NCBI GenBank assembly: GCA_017623935.1
Contig: JAGAOC010000069.1
Location: 1 to 58,139, forward strand
Direction of reading: 5' to 3'
Source: Agathobacter sp.
GTDB lineage: Bacteria; Bacillota; Clostridia; Lachnospirales; Lachnospiraceae
Length of the DNA: 58,139 nt
Of the stretch, positions 33,552-42,676 are shown in pieces. A program made the translations under genes and the position numbers. Under the pieces are notes generated by a model. It worked only from the letters and a program-made list of their open reading frames with translations. It made no database searches and was not told the origin of the DNA. Numbering within the stretch: position 1 is the first letter of the stretch; each line of letters starts with the position of its first letter.

Positions 33552-35201
33552 ATGAATCCTGAAAATAACATGAACCAACCACCTATAAATGGTGCTCCAC
33601 AACAACCTATAGGCGGTGCTCCGCAGCAGCCCACTAATGGTGCTCCACAGCAACCTACAGCCGGTGCGCCACAACAACCTTATATGCCTTATCAACCATA
33701 TCCTTACCAGCCTATGCCTCAGTTTGGCATAAGCCCTGAGGAAACAGAAAAACGCAGCAACTATTTTGGAAAGATCTTTCTTCCGACTGTAATATACGCG
33801 CTTTTGTATACCATCTTTTTGTATAACAATTTCCACAGTGTGACCATGATCTTCTTTGTGATATCCACATTGGTCTATTGCCGATTCATTATGAAACAGG
33901 CGGTAGTCACTCCAAAGAAACGCACCTGGTTCTATGGAGCTGTCATGATCCTTCTTGCGATCTCAACTGCTTCTACTGGAAATGGCAAGATCCTTTTTAT
34001 GAACACGCTGGGGATTGTACTGCTTTTACTGTGTATGTTGTTGGATAATTACCTGGATACTTCTAAATGGACCTTTGGGAAATACCTTGCTTCCATGTTT
34101 CATGCCTTTGGAGGCGGTATCAGTTATATGGGAGAGCCTTTTACGGACGCTTCCTGTCACAAAAAAGCCGGTGGATTTAAGAAAAATGCAAAATTCTTAT
34201 ATATACTTTTGGGAATTGGAATTTCTATTCCACTTTTGATCGTGGTGGTCACTCTGCTCTATTTCGCAGACGCGCTCTTTGCTTCCGTACTGGAAAGCTC
34301 CTTCGTCTTTGACTTAAATCCAGCCCGGATCGTAGGAATCTGTCTGACCTTCGCTTTCGCCTTTTTTGCGGCTTATAGTGGCATGAAATACTTAGGTGAA
34401 AAGAAGATCCCTGAGGAATGTAAAGACCATTCCCGCTTCGAGCCTCTGATAGCTATTACTACATTAATTCCAGTTTCCGGAGTATACATGGTATTTTCTC
34501 TGATCCAGATCCTAGGACTGTTTCTTGGCCAGCTGAAATTACCAGAAAACTATACCTATGCAGCTTACGCCAGAGAAGGATTTTTCCAGCTCCTCTTTGT
34601 ATGTTTGATCAATGTTGCCATCGTCTTATTCGTACAGGGATTTTTCCGGGAAAATATATGGTTAAAGATCCTGCTGACTGTTATTTCCGGATGCACTTAC
34701 ATTATGTTGGCGTCCAGTGCTTTCCGTATGTGGATGTATGTGAAAGTCTATCATTTGACTTTCCTGCGGTTCTTTGTATTCTGGGCTCTGGCAATGATCG
34801 CAATACTTTTAACAGGAATCCTCATTCAGATCTTCCGGAAACAGTTCTCTCTGTTCCGTTATGGTGTGATTGCGGTAAGTCTTGGATACCTAGTGCTTTC
34901 CTTTAGCCACCCGGATTATTGGATCGCTTCCTATAATCTGTCTCCTGCTCACATAAAAGAAGCAGCCCCAGTAGATTATGACTATTTAGCCACATTATCC
35001 ACTGACGCTGCTCCTGTAGTAGCTGAATATAAGGGTGAATGGGTTGATTCCTATAACTCTCATATTCAATATGATATAGATGATTCCTTAAGAGGCTTTA
35101 ATCTTTCTTATTGGACAGCTCGTCGGCTTTTTCCGGCTGTTCCAATAGAAATGTCTCAGATGAATGACTCTGTTCCTGTGATGGATTATGATATGGAATG
35201 A
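33552..35201 (+). CDS. DUF4153-type multispanning membrane protein with Pro/Gln-rich N-terminus
   Basis: 549 residues. The first 60 are a Pro/Gln/Gly/Ala-rich tract with four 8-residue GAPQQP units; about twelve transmembrane segments follow in the DUF4153/DUF4173 pattern (REGFFQLLFVCLINVAIVLF, FLRFFVFWALAMIAILLTGI). The last 85 residues form a soluble tail. AGGAGG is followed by ATG at 33552. It ends an operon with DUF2975 and XRE genes. Its last 104 bp overlap the 3' end of the sensor kinase gene on the other strand. The function of DUF4153 proteins is unknown. Confidence 0.87.
   Translation: MNPENNMNQPPINGAPQQPIGGAPQQPTNGAPQQPTAGAPQQPYMPYQPYPYQPMPQFGISPEETEKRSNYFGKIFLPTVIYALLYTIFLYNNFHSVTMIFFVISTLVYCRFIMKQAVVTPKKRTWFYGAVMILLAISTASTGNGKILFMNTLGIVLLLLCMLLDNYLDTSKWTFGKYLASMFHAFGGGISYMGEPFTDASCHKKAGGFKKNAKFLYILLGIGISIPLLIVVVTLLYFADALFASVLESSFVFDLNPARIVGICLTFAFAFFAAYSGMKYLGEKKIPEECKDHSRFEPLIAITTLIPVSGVYMVFSLIQILGLFLGQLKLPENYTYAAYAREGFFQLLFVCLINVAIVLFVQGFFRENIWLKILLTVISGCTYIMLASSAFRMWMYVKVYHLTFLRFFVFWALAMIAILLTGILIQIFRKQFSLFRYGVIAVSLGYLVLSFSHPDYWIASYNLSPAHIKEAAPVDYDYLATLSTDAAPVVAEYKGEWVDSYNSHIQYDIDDSLRGFNLSYWTARRLFPAVPIEMSQMNDSVPVMDYDME
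33585..33680. repeat. 24-bp tandem repeats encoding GAPQQP units
   Basis: Four 24-bp units encode INGAPQQP, IGGAPQQP, TNGAPQQP and TAGAPQQP in the N-terminal tract of the DUF4153 protein. The extended tract would reach the cytoplasm and might bind SH3-like or other partners. Confidence 0.85.
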
Positions 35202-37596
35202 TCGGGAAAGTCAAAATGACTTTAAAAAGATCTCCATCCACAAATAATTCCATTTTTCCCTTCATAAGAATGGTAAGGCTCTGAGCAATCGATAGACCCA
35301 GACCGCTTCCCTCTGTATTACGGGAGCTGTCTCCTCTTACAAACCGCTCCATCAGCTCTTCGCTGGATATATTCAGCTGCTGACGGGATATGTTACGGAA
35401 GGTGATCCGAACCATTGTATCTTTTCCTATGATCTCTTTTTCCATAGAAAGGTACACTCGGGTTCCTTCCAAAGCATATTTGCGGATATTGTTCATAAGA
35501 TTATCAAACACTCTCCACAGATATCTTCCATCCGCCTTGACCATAACCGGTTCTGCTATATTCTGTACTACCAGTTCCAGATTTCTGTCTGATAACTTCT
35601 CTTCGTATTCCCCGATCAACTGAGTCAAAAGCACTGATACATCGCAGTCCTCCATCTGTACAGGAAGATTTCCGGTAGATGCCTTAGATGCCTCCATTAA
35701 GTCTTCGATCAGCTTTTTCAATCGATTGGACTGTCGATCTAACACTTCGATATACTCCTGAAGATTTTCATTCTGAATATCCTCTTTCTGAATAAGATCC
35801 ACATAATTAATAATGGATGTAAGAGGTGTCTTAATATCATGAGAGACATTTGTAATCAGTTCTGTTCTAAACCTCTCACTCTTCATTTGCTTCTCTACTG
35901 CTGCCGTGATTCCTTCGCCTGCTTTATTGATCATCTCTCCATGCTTCTTAAATTCCCAGAATAGCCGGGAAGTATCTACTTTTTCATGGAGATCTCCTTC
36001 TGCAACTTTCGCAATTCCTTTTTGCAGAACTTTCATTTGGTAACAGAAGAAGAACACAATAACTGTTTCCACTACCGTCCAAAGGAGCACTACCAGGATC
36101 TGGATCTCAAAGTCCCAATAAGCCTCCCAGCAGATCAGTAAAGCAATGACCTCTCCAATGCCAAGGGCAACCATGACTAACAGACATTTTCCGAAAAGTG
36201 GAAGATTTCTTCCAACCAATCTACAGATTTCTATTAGCTTCTTTCCTAAGAAGTAGATGATCGTATTTTTCCAGAAACGTTTTGCTTTGATCCGTGCCGC
36301 AATGCTAACCAGATATAGAACTGCAACCACTACTGCTGCTGCAAATAACATAGCCGCTAAAAGCAGGCTTGCAACGTCCCCTAATACAAATTCCGTCTCA
36401 AAAAGGAGCATAAACAGGAACAACAATCCTATATAAATTCCTGCGCCCACACAAGTCAGAAGTTCAAACGGAATCTTATCGATAATGGATAATTGAATCC
36501 CCTCCTGAACGCTCCGTCGACCTGCGCTGTAGAACAAAAAAGACAGACCAAAAAGAAATACCAGCACACATCCTAAAAGGATAAATACATCTGCTCCAGC
36601 CAAACTATAGGCCACATCTATGATCTTGGTGATCTGAGCGATCTCATCGTCATAGACCAATTCATCATTCACATCTGCGAAGAAAAAATAAGTCGTATAG
36701 GTTGCTTCCTCTGAAGCATAAGTTACATAACTGTACTGAGTGTCATCATAATGGGAAATGGAGATATCCCCTTTATAATATCTCGGATAGATTTCATTTG
36801 TAGTCATCAGATAAATATGATTTTCTTCGTAATCATCCGGGTCTACATCTGGGTCCGTCTCGATATAAAGCGGATAGTCCTGATATCGATTGCAGATCTC
36901 ACTGATATACTGATAGCTTAATATGTCAGAGGCCGTCTGCCGCTCCCCTGTACTGTCCAAAATATAATACGGTTCATTATCTTCATTTACTTCCAACCGC
37001 AGAAAATCCCTCATGGTACCATTCTGCGTCTGCACACATACATCCTGCATAGCCATATAGCCATCAACCGTAGCGGCATATAAAACACCTGTATTCTGAT
37101 CCATCACCACATAAAGGATCGTTCTGTTCTCATATAAAAAATCATCATCCCAGATCTGATAGGTCTCGCCAAACAATATAGATAATAAGGAACTGGTATT
37201 ATATTGAAAATGGGTCAGATTACTGGCATCCCAGGAATAATCATACCTATCCAAAAGTTCTGCATTACTGATGTACACGTAATTATCCGGATTCCCCTGG
37301 TCTTTTGTAGCAATGCCATTCCCTGACTCTACAAGAATGGCAAAGTTCCAATTCTTTTCTCTATATTTCTCCAGACTCGCTTCCCAGTTCGGATCATCTA
37401 TGTCCATCTCATCCATGATCTCATAGGCATAATTCATCAAAATACTGTTATAACAATAATCCAACAATTCAGATTTTTTCGGCTGCCCACCTACGATACA
37501 CAGGATCAGCGTACAAAATAGAGTACCAAAGGCACCAAACAGACACAGGATCCAGGCGAGGATCTTCGCCCATGCCTTATCTTGAAATTTTTTCAT
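35098..37596 (-). CDS. Sensor histidine kinase with large external domain and extra membrane helices
   Basis: 832 residues from the ATG at 37596 (GGAAGGTG upstream). One N-terminal helix (about 10-35) and an external domain of about 300 residues rich in acidic and Tyr residues precede a block of about six further helices. A HAMP-like linker follows, then HisKA (SHDIKTPLTSIINYV, phospho-His near residue 590), N box (NLMNNIRKYA) and G box (GSGLGLSIAQSL). The C-terminal 35 residues after the ATPase domain are encoded inside the overlap with the convergent DUF4153 gene. It phosphorylates the response regulator encoded 1 bp upstream. The signal is unknown. Confidence 0.92.
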   Translation of the reverse strand: MKKFQDKAWAKILAWILCLFGAFGTLFCTLILCIVGGQPKKSELLDYCYNSILMNYAYEIMDEMDIDDPNWEASLEKYREKNWNFAILVESGNGIATKDQGNPDNYVYISNAELLDRYDYSWDASNLTHFQYNTSSLLSILFGETYQIWDDDFLYENRTILYVVMDQNTGVLYAATVDGYMAMQDVCVQTQNGTMRDFLRLEVNEDNEPYYILDSTGERQTASDILSYQYISEICNRYQDYPLYIETDPDVDPDDYEENHIYLMTTNEIYPRYYKGDISISHYDDTQYSYVTYASEEATYTTYFFFADVNDELVYDDEIAQITKIIDVAYSLAGADVFILLGCVLVFLFGLSFLFYSAGRRSVQEGIQLSIIDKIPFELLTCVGAGIYIGLLFLFMLLFETEFVLGDVASLLLAAMLFAAAVVVAVLYLVSIAARIKAKRFWKNTIIYFLGKKLIEICRLVGRNLPLFGKCLLVMVALGIGEVIALLICWEAYWDFEIQILVVLLWTVVETVIVFFFCYQMKVLQKGIAKVAEGDLHEKVDTSRLFWEFKKHGEMINKAGEGITAAVEKQMKSERFRTELITNVSHDIKTPLTSIINYVDLIQKEDIQNENLQEYIEVLDRQSNRLKKLIEDLMEASKASTGNLPVQMEDCDVSVLLTQLIGEYEEKLSDRNLELVVQNIAEPVMVKADGRYLWRVFDNLMNNIRKYALEGTRVYLSMEKEIIGKDTMVRITFRNISRQQLNISSEELMERFVRGDSSRNTEGSGLGLSIAQSLTILMKGKMELFVDGDLFKVILTFPIIPYHNPSQEQSHSSETFLLEQPEKADELSNKKD

Positions 37597-37597
37597 T

Positions 37598-38287
37598 TTA
37601 TTCACCTTCCATCTTATATCCTCTGCCCCAGACCACTTTCAAAAAGCGGGGTTCAGCCGGATTGATCTCTATTTTTTCACGAAGATGACGAATATGTACT
37701 GCAACGGTATTTTCTGTTCCGTATGGATCATCCTTCCATACTTTTTGATAGATCTGATTCGGAGAAAATACTTCTCCCGGATGTTCCATCAAAAGTTTCA
37801 AAATATCAAATTCTGTTCTGGTAAGATTTACTTTCTCTCCATCCAGATAGACTTCTTTTGCCTTATCATCCAGCTCGATCCCGCCTGCTGTCAATCTGCT
37901 GCTCATTTCTTTTCCACTGCCAAGCTGCATATATCGGCGGATCTGGGATTTTACCCTTGCTTGAAGCTCTACTGGATTAAACGGCTTTGTAACATAATCA
38001 TCTGCCCCTACCGTAAGTCCTAAGACCTTATCGGTATCTTCTCCCTTTGCAGTAAGCAGAATAACTGGCACGTTCGAAAGCTCACGAATCTTTACCATGG
38101 CAGAAATTCCATCCATTTCCGGCATCATAATATCCATGAGCACCAGATGAATGTCATTTTTCTGGATTATTTCCAGCGCTTCCTTTCCGTTATAAGCCTC
38201 ATAAACCTGATAGCCATCACTGGTCAGATAGATTTTAAGCGCAGATACAATATCCTTTTCATCATCACATACTAAAACGTTATACAT
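37598..38287 (-). CDS. OmpR/PhoB family response regulator
   Basis: 229 residues. The receiver has DDEKD acidic pocket, phospho-Asp in VLMDIMMPEMDG (about Asp52) and Lys in LTAKGEDTDKV; the effector domain is a winged helix (LTRTEFDILKLLMEHPGEVF, TENTVAVHIRHLREKIE). The stop codon overlaps the ribosome site of the kinase gene, so the pair is one operon. GGGAGGAAAAA before the ATG supports the start. Targets are unknown; nearby DUF4153 and GH2 genes are candidates only by position. Confidence 0.94.
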   Translation of the reverse strand: MYNVLVCDDEKDIVSALKIYLTSDGYQVYEAYNGKEALEIIQKNDIHLVLMDIMMPEMDGISAMVKIRELSNVPVILLTAKGEDTDKVLGLTVGADDYVTKPFNPVELQARVKSQIRRYMQLGSGKEMSSRLTAGGIELDDKAKEVYLDGEKVNLTRTEFDILKLLMEHPGEVFSPNQIYQKVWKDDPYGTENTVAVHIRHLREKIEINPAEPRFLKVVWGRGYKMEGE

Positions 38288-38492
38288 TTTTTCCTCCCGG
38301 GGTATATCCTTGAAATTTCATAATGGTATTGTAACAAAAAAGAAATGAACATCCAATTATGAAACTGATTAAGATTTGATGAAGATTTGAAAGGCAGCAC
38401 TTGTTCTTTCCATAAAAATATGCCGTAACCGCAAAAAATGTGCTCCGCACAGTCAAACTTGCGAAGCACTTTCTTTACAGATCATATATTTT

Positions 38493-40235
38493 TTAAATAT
38501 GCAGTTTCTCTGCCAGCTTCTGCATCGGCTCTTTTGCCACTTTACATACTCTTCTATCGTAAGTATAAAGTCCGTTCAGTTCATCCTCTACATCAGAAAG
38601 CTGGGTGTAGACAGCGCCACATAATCCTTTCTTAACCGCTGGCACTATCATGGTCTCGTACATTTCCACAATAGCGTTTGTCAGTTCCTCTTCCGTCTTC
38701 ATCTTTCCGTAGCCATAGGACCCAAAGAGCCTGTAAACATGACCTTTTACCTTTCGGGAATAGCCTCCGCACTCAGATAAGAACATTGGTCTTTCCTTCG
38801 GCTCTAATTCAATGGATTTAAAATAAATATGCTCACTGTCGAAATCGCTCTTCTCCTGCCAGAACCAGCCTGAAGTAGAATCGATCAGTCGGCTGTCGTC
38901 CAGTGATCTTACATAATCATACATTTCATCACTGTCGAACTGTCCCCAGCCCTCATTAAAGATCGTATAAACAATGATGGATGGGTGATTATAGAGCTGG
39001 GCAATGGTTCCCTTAGTCTGCTCTTTAAAGATCTGCTTTCTTTCTTTTTTGCCACGAACGTTATCTTTTCTGGTCTTCTTTCCAAAATTCGGAAGGACTG
39101 TGTCTCTTACATAAGAATATCCACCATTATTGACCATATCCTGCACTACTAACATTCCATGCTTATCACAATAATAGTAGAAGAGTTCCGGCTCTATCTT
39201 AATATGTTTTCTTAACATATTAAAACCTAATTCTTTCATACGGAGGATATCTCTTTCGAATTCTTCCGGTTCTGCCGGAGTATAGATTCCATCGCTGAAA
39301 TATCCCTGATCTAAAACGCCATGCATAAAGATCGGTTTATTATTTAAGCAAACCCGATTGATCCCTTCAATCTTCTGAATAGAAACCGTTCTTAAGGCAA
39401 AATAAGTTTCTACCTTATCCCTGCCACAACTGATCCGCATGGTATATAAATGAGGATCTTCCGGGCTCCATAGTTTCGGTTCATAAGGTTGCCCATTTTC
39501 GCAAATATGCTCCGCCAGATTCAAGTAGCCTTCTTTTCCTGAAAAACTCTTACTTATAGTTTCTCCATTTTCCAATAAGATCTCTGCGTCAAATCCTGTC
39601 TGCTCTAAAGTCTCTAGTTGAACATGCACTCCCTGCAGATCCGGTTTCATGATCACATTCTCAATATGGCGTGGTGGCACATTTTCTACCCATACAGTCT
39701 GCCAAACTCCACTGACCGGAGTATACCACATTCCACCTCGTTTCTTTTTCTGCTTTCCATAAGGATAATTTTTGGAAAGAGGATCCTGTGCTACGATCAT
39801 CAGGTCGTTAACTGAATTCCATCTAATAAGATCTGTAACCTCAAAGGTAAAGGAAAGATAACCTCCCTCGTGTTTTCCCACATATGTATTGTTCAAATAG
39901 ATTTCGCAAGTCTGGTCAACAGCACCAAAATGAACCAATATTCTTGGCTCTGTAAAATTCCTTGGAATATGAAATATCGTGGTGAAAATAACTTCTTTAT
40001 TTACTTTCTTTTTATAACCTGATAGCAACGATTGTGGTGGAAATGGTGAATGTAATGTGTCTCCCAAACATAACCACTTATCTTTTAATACCAGATAGCG
40101 ACTTCTCTTTAATTGAGGTCTTGGATAACGATTCCAGCTATCAAAATTCCACCGTTCTCCTGCCTCTGTCAATAGATCATAATGGTGAAAAGTTCCTTTT
40201 AAAGTATGTGCGATTTTTTTAAATAATTTTATCAT
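38493..40235 (-). CDS. Glycoside hydrolase family 2 protein, short form
   Basis: About 580 residues from the ATG at 40235 (GAGGGG ten bases upstream); the open frame extends further but without a good start. It has the GH2 order: sugar-binding jelly roll (VHFGAVDQTCEIYLN, GKHEGGYLSFTFEVT), an Ig-like domain (LWSPEDPHLYTMRI), and a TIM barrel with acid/base Glu428 (IFNEGWGQ) and nucleophile Glu488 (FLSECGG). No signal peptide, so cytoplasmic. The activity might be beta-galactosidase, beta-glucuronidase or beta-mannosidase; the SECGG nucleophile context is seen in sugar-binding GH2 proteins of Clostridia with untested activity. It follows the LytM-like gene. Confidence 0.88.
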   Translation of the reverse strand: MIKLFKKIAHTLKGTFHHYDLLTEAGERWNFDSWNRYPRPQLKRSRYLVLKDKWLCLGDTLHSPFPPQSLLSGYKKKVNKEVIFTTIFHIPRNFTEPRILVHFGAVDQTCEIYLNNTYVGKHEGGYLSFTFEVTDLIRWNSVNDLMIVAQDPLSKNYPYGKQKKKRGGMWYTPVSGVWQTVWVENVPPRHIENVIMKPDLQGVHVQLETLEQTGFDAEILLENGETISKSFSGKEGYLNLAEHICENGQPYEPKLWSPEDPHLYTMRISCGRDKVETYFALRTVSIQKIEGINRVCLNNKPIFMHGVLDQGYFSDGIYTPAEPEEFERDILRMKELGFNMLRKHIKIEPELFYYYCDKHGMLVVQDMVNNGGYSYVRDTVLPNFGKKTRKDNVRGKKERKQIFKEQTKGTIAQLYNHPSIIVYTIFNEGWGQFDSDEMYDYVRSLDDSRLIDSTSGWFWQEKSDFDSEHIYFKSIELEPKERPMFLSECGGYSRKVKGHVYRLFGSYGYGKMKTEEELTNAIVEMYETMIVPAVKKGLCGAVYTQLSDVEDELNGLYTYDRRVCKVAKEPMQKLAEKLHI

Positions 40236-40273
40236 ATATGTAATTCCCCTCGTTTTCATGTGGGTCACGGAGG

Positions 40274-40295
40274 AAGCAGATCCTTCTGCTTCCCT
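40274..40295. repeat. Hairpin between the LytM-like and GH2 genes
   Basis: GGAAGCAGA pairs with TCTGCTTCC around an AGGA loop, in the 79-bp gap. There is no clear T tract, so it is not a standard terminator; it could affect RNA processing. Confidence 0.6.
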
Positions 40296-40314
40296 TTCGC
40301 CACCCTGTTCGTTC

Positions 40315-41079
40315 TTACTCAAAATATTCTAATGGATCTACTGGTTCTCCGTCTTTTCTTAAGGCAAAGTACAGATTACTTCCTTCTTTGGAATAATACT
40401 TTGTAGGTTCGCTGACATAGCCAATAACCTGTCCTTCTTCAACCAGATCTCCCACTTCGAAATTTACTTCTTTTAACTGTCCGTAAACAGCTTCGTATCC
40501 ATCACCTAAATCCTGTACTACGGTGCATCCTGTCTCTTCATTTGTAGAAATATCTTTGATCTTTCCTTTGGCGATCAGTTTTACTTTGCTATTGATATCT
40601 CCTCCAATGATCATGGCCGGATTATATCGATACTGATCTAAAGTCTCAAAATAAACAGTGGAATCCATGCTGTAATTCAGCAGTACATTTCCCTCTAATG
40701 GCCAAGTAAGCCCATTTTCCGGTGTAAAATGGAGCGTTGCTTCATTCGACGTCGCTACAACTTCCTGTTTCTCTCCGTCTTGTAGACTAGACAGGTTCTC
40801 TTCTGTAGTCTGTCCAGGATTAATTACAGAAGCAACCTGAGAACTTGCAACCTCACCCTCATTCTCTGCGGACTGTCCGCCTTCTTCAACAGTCTGAGAG
40901 TTATTCTGTGCCTGGGCGACCTGCTGGGATATCTCCTGTCCCTGCTCACTTTCTTCCATCGCCACCTGATTATTCTCCTGCTGCTCCTTATTGGATTGTT
41001 CGCTAAGATACACGCCTGTAAAACCAGCAATTCCAACTATCATACAGGCAATTAATGCAATGATCTGTTTTTTCTTCAT
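40315..41079 (-). CDS. LytM/M23-like membrane-anchored protein without metal ligands
   Basis: About 254 residues. An N-terminal anchor helix (residues 5-27) is followed by a long Gln/Glu-rich linker (about 30-105) and a C-terminal M23/LytM fold: YEAVYGQLKEVNFEVGDLVE and GSNLYFALRKDGEPVDPLEY. In active M23 peptidases the first ligand His lies in H-x-G-x-D and the last in HLHFEVR-type sequence; here the latter reads NLYFALR and the former GGDIN, so zinc binding is not expected. It resembles SpoIIQ-type scaffolding or an enzyme activator. GGAGG precedes the ATG at 41079. Downstream of rsmA in the same direction. Confidence 0.85.
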   Translation of the reverse strand: MKKKQIIALIACMIVGIAGFTGVYLSEQSNKEQQENNQVAMEESEQGQEISQQVAQAQNNSQTVEEGGQSAENEGEVASSQVASVINPGQTTEENLSSLQDGEKQEVVATSNEATLHFTPENGLTWPLEGNVLLNYSMDSTVYFETLDQYRYNPAMIIGGDINSKVKLIAKGKIKDISTNEETGCTVVQDLGDGYEAVYGQLKEVNFEVGDLVEEGQVIGYVSEPTKYYSKEGSNLYFALRKDGEPVDPLEYFE

Positions 41080-41163
41080 AGGGCATTCCTCCATCGTCAA
41101 AATTTTCTTTGACAACAGTATTTCCACCCTGTGCACTTTTATTCAAAAAAGAAAAAATAGATT

Positions 41164-42030
41164 TTATAGTTTTCTGCTAATAATATTACTTAATTGGGCA
41201 AACTGTTCTAGAGAAAGTGCTTCTCCACGAATATTTACCGGCACTCCCAATTCCAGGATGCTTTCCTGGATCAGCTCTTTACTCAAAGAGATGCCCGGAT
41301 AATTATTCAGACCATTTGCCAATGTCTTTCGCCGCTGATTAAAGGATGCTCGAATGACTGAAAACATTAACTTCTCATCCTCCACCTGCACTGGTGGCTC
41401 TGAGTGTCTGGTCAAACGGATTACCGCACTTCCCACCTTCGGCTGAGGCATAAAACAGCTCGGTGGAACATTGACCACGATCTCTGGTTTCGCATAATAC
41501 TGCACCGCCAGAGAAAGTGCTCCGTAATCCTTGCTTCCCGGTCCTTCCTGCATACGGTCTGCTACTTCTTTCTGCACCATAATAGTAATGCTGTCAATTG
41601 GAACATGACTTTCAAAAAGTCCCATAATGATCGGCGTTGTAATGTAATATGGCAGATTGGCTACTACCTTGATCGGTCTGCCCTGGTTCTTACTTTGCGC
41701 CAATGCGTTGATATCCACTTTTAAGATATCCTGATGGATCACTTCTACATTATCATATTCCGATAAGGTATCTTTTAAAATAGGGATCAGATTTGCGTCG
41801 ATTTCCACTGCTGCCACTTCCCGCGCCGCTTCACAAAGATACTGGGTCATAGTTCCGATTCCCGGACCGATCTCCAATACGAAATCTTCCTTTGTGATCT
41901 GGGCCGCCTCAATGATCTCTTCCAAAATTCTGGTATCGATCAAGAAATTCTGTCCAAATTTCTTCTGAAAATTAAAATTGTATTTCTGAAGAACGGCTAT
42001 GGTATTCCTCGGATTTCCTAATGTTGCCAT
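41164..42030 (-). CDS. rsmA: 16S rRNA dimethyladenosine transferase
   Basis: 288 residues. Dimethylates A1518 and A1519 (E. coli numbering) in the 16S rRNA hairpin near the 3' end, with S-adenosylmethionine. Motif I VLEIGPGIGTMTQYL, the catalytic N-L-P-Y (VANLPYYITTP) and the C-terminal helical domain (FNQRRKTLANGL) are all present. The ATG at 42030 has AAGGAG upstream; an upstream in-frame start at 42060 is less well placed. The neighbourhood metG-tatD-rsmA recalls the Bacillus metS-yabD-rnmV-ksgA cluster, here interrupted by a plus-strand AIM24-like gene and without rnmV. Confidence 0.96.
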   Translation of the reverse strand: MATLGNPRNTIAVLQKYNFNFQKKFGQNFLIDTRILEEIIEAAQITKEDFVLEIGPGIGTMTQYLCEAAREVAAVEIDANLIPILKDTLSEYDNVEVIHQDILKVDINALAQSKNQGRPIKVVANLPYYITTPIIMGLFESHVPIDSITIMVQKEVADRMQEGPGSKDYGALSLAVQYYAKPEIVVNVPPSCFMPQPKVGSAVIRLTRHSEPPVQVEDEKLMFSVIRASFNQRRKTLANGLNNYPGISLSKELIQESILELGVPVNIRGEALSLEQFAQLSNIISRKL

Positions 42031-42043
42031 ATATTCTCCTTTT

Positions 42044-42445
42044 TTAGAATAGATTATCAAACATTTCGTTTAAAAACTCTATATATAGACGATTATATTC
42101 CTCATGGAACGTCTGCGCAACATTTTTATTTCCCTGTCCTGTCATCTGAGCAGCCTCATATAATGCAAAAGCTGTCTCATACAGATCTGGATTTTTCTCA
42201 TAAAAAACTTCTGTTAAAGTATCCTGGAAAGTAAACTCTGCTGTCTGGGATAGATTCTCTGCAAAATCATCCTTATTGATGCATCCACCTGCTTCATAAT
42301 CTGAATCAAAGATCTTCTTATCTACAGAAATCACAAACTCCTCAAATGCTTCCTTTACATCTTCATAGCATAATGGTTTGTAATTTTCTTTCCAATATGT
42401 ATCAAACGTTTCCTTATCTGGAAACTGTTCAAATAATTCGTCCAT
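42044..42445 (-). CDS. Small acidic protein of unknown function upstream of rsmA
   Basis: 133 residues, very acidic, all-helical, with no membrane segment, Cys cluster or motif I know (one Gly-Gly-Cys turn at YEAGGCINKDD). It begins MDELFEQFPDKETF and ends EMFDNLF. Its stop is 13 bp before the rsmA start codon, and its own start has AGGAGAAG upstream, so it heads the rsmA operon. A role in ribosome biogenesis is only a guess from position. Confidence 0.7.
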   Translation of the reverse strand: MDELFEQFPDKETFDTYWKENYKPLCYEDVKEAFEEFVISVDKKIFDSDYEAGGCINKDDFAENLSQTAEFTFQDTLTEVFYEKNPDLYETAFALYEAAQMTGQGNKNVAQTFHEEYNRLYIEFLNEMFDNLF

Positions 42446-42676
42446 CTTGCTTCTCCTTCTGTGTCAATTACTATCAAACGACTACAAAAACGTTTTCGTC
42501 GATTGTTATCTTACCTATACTATAAAGAATCTCCGAAAAAAGTGCAACCAATTTTACTATACATTAGAGATTTAATGTGCTAAAATGCAGAAGAAACAAC
42601 AAATTTTTCTTATGGAATCAACTAAGGAATAGGTTGTTAAACTCTTCATACATATTTATAAAGGAGGATTTCAGTT

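Noticed and set aside
32886-33836. Long minus-strand frame of 316 codons
   Set aside because: It lies antisense to the DUF2975, XRE and DUF4153 genes, which have family patterns and good ribosome sites.
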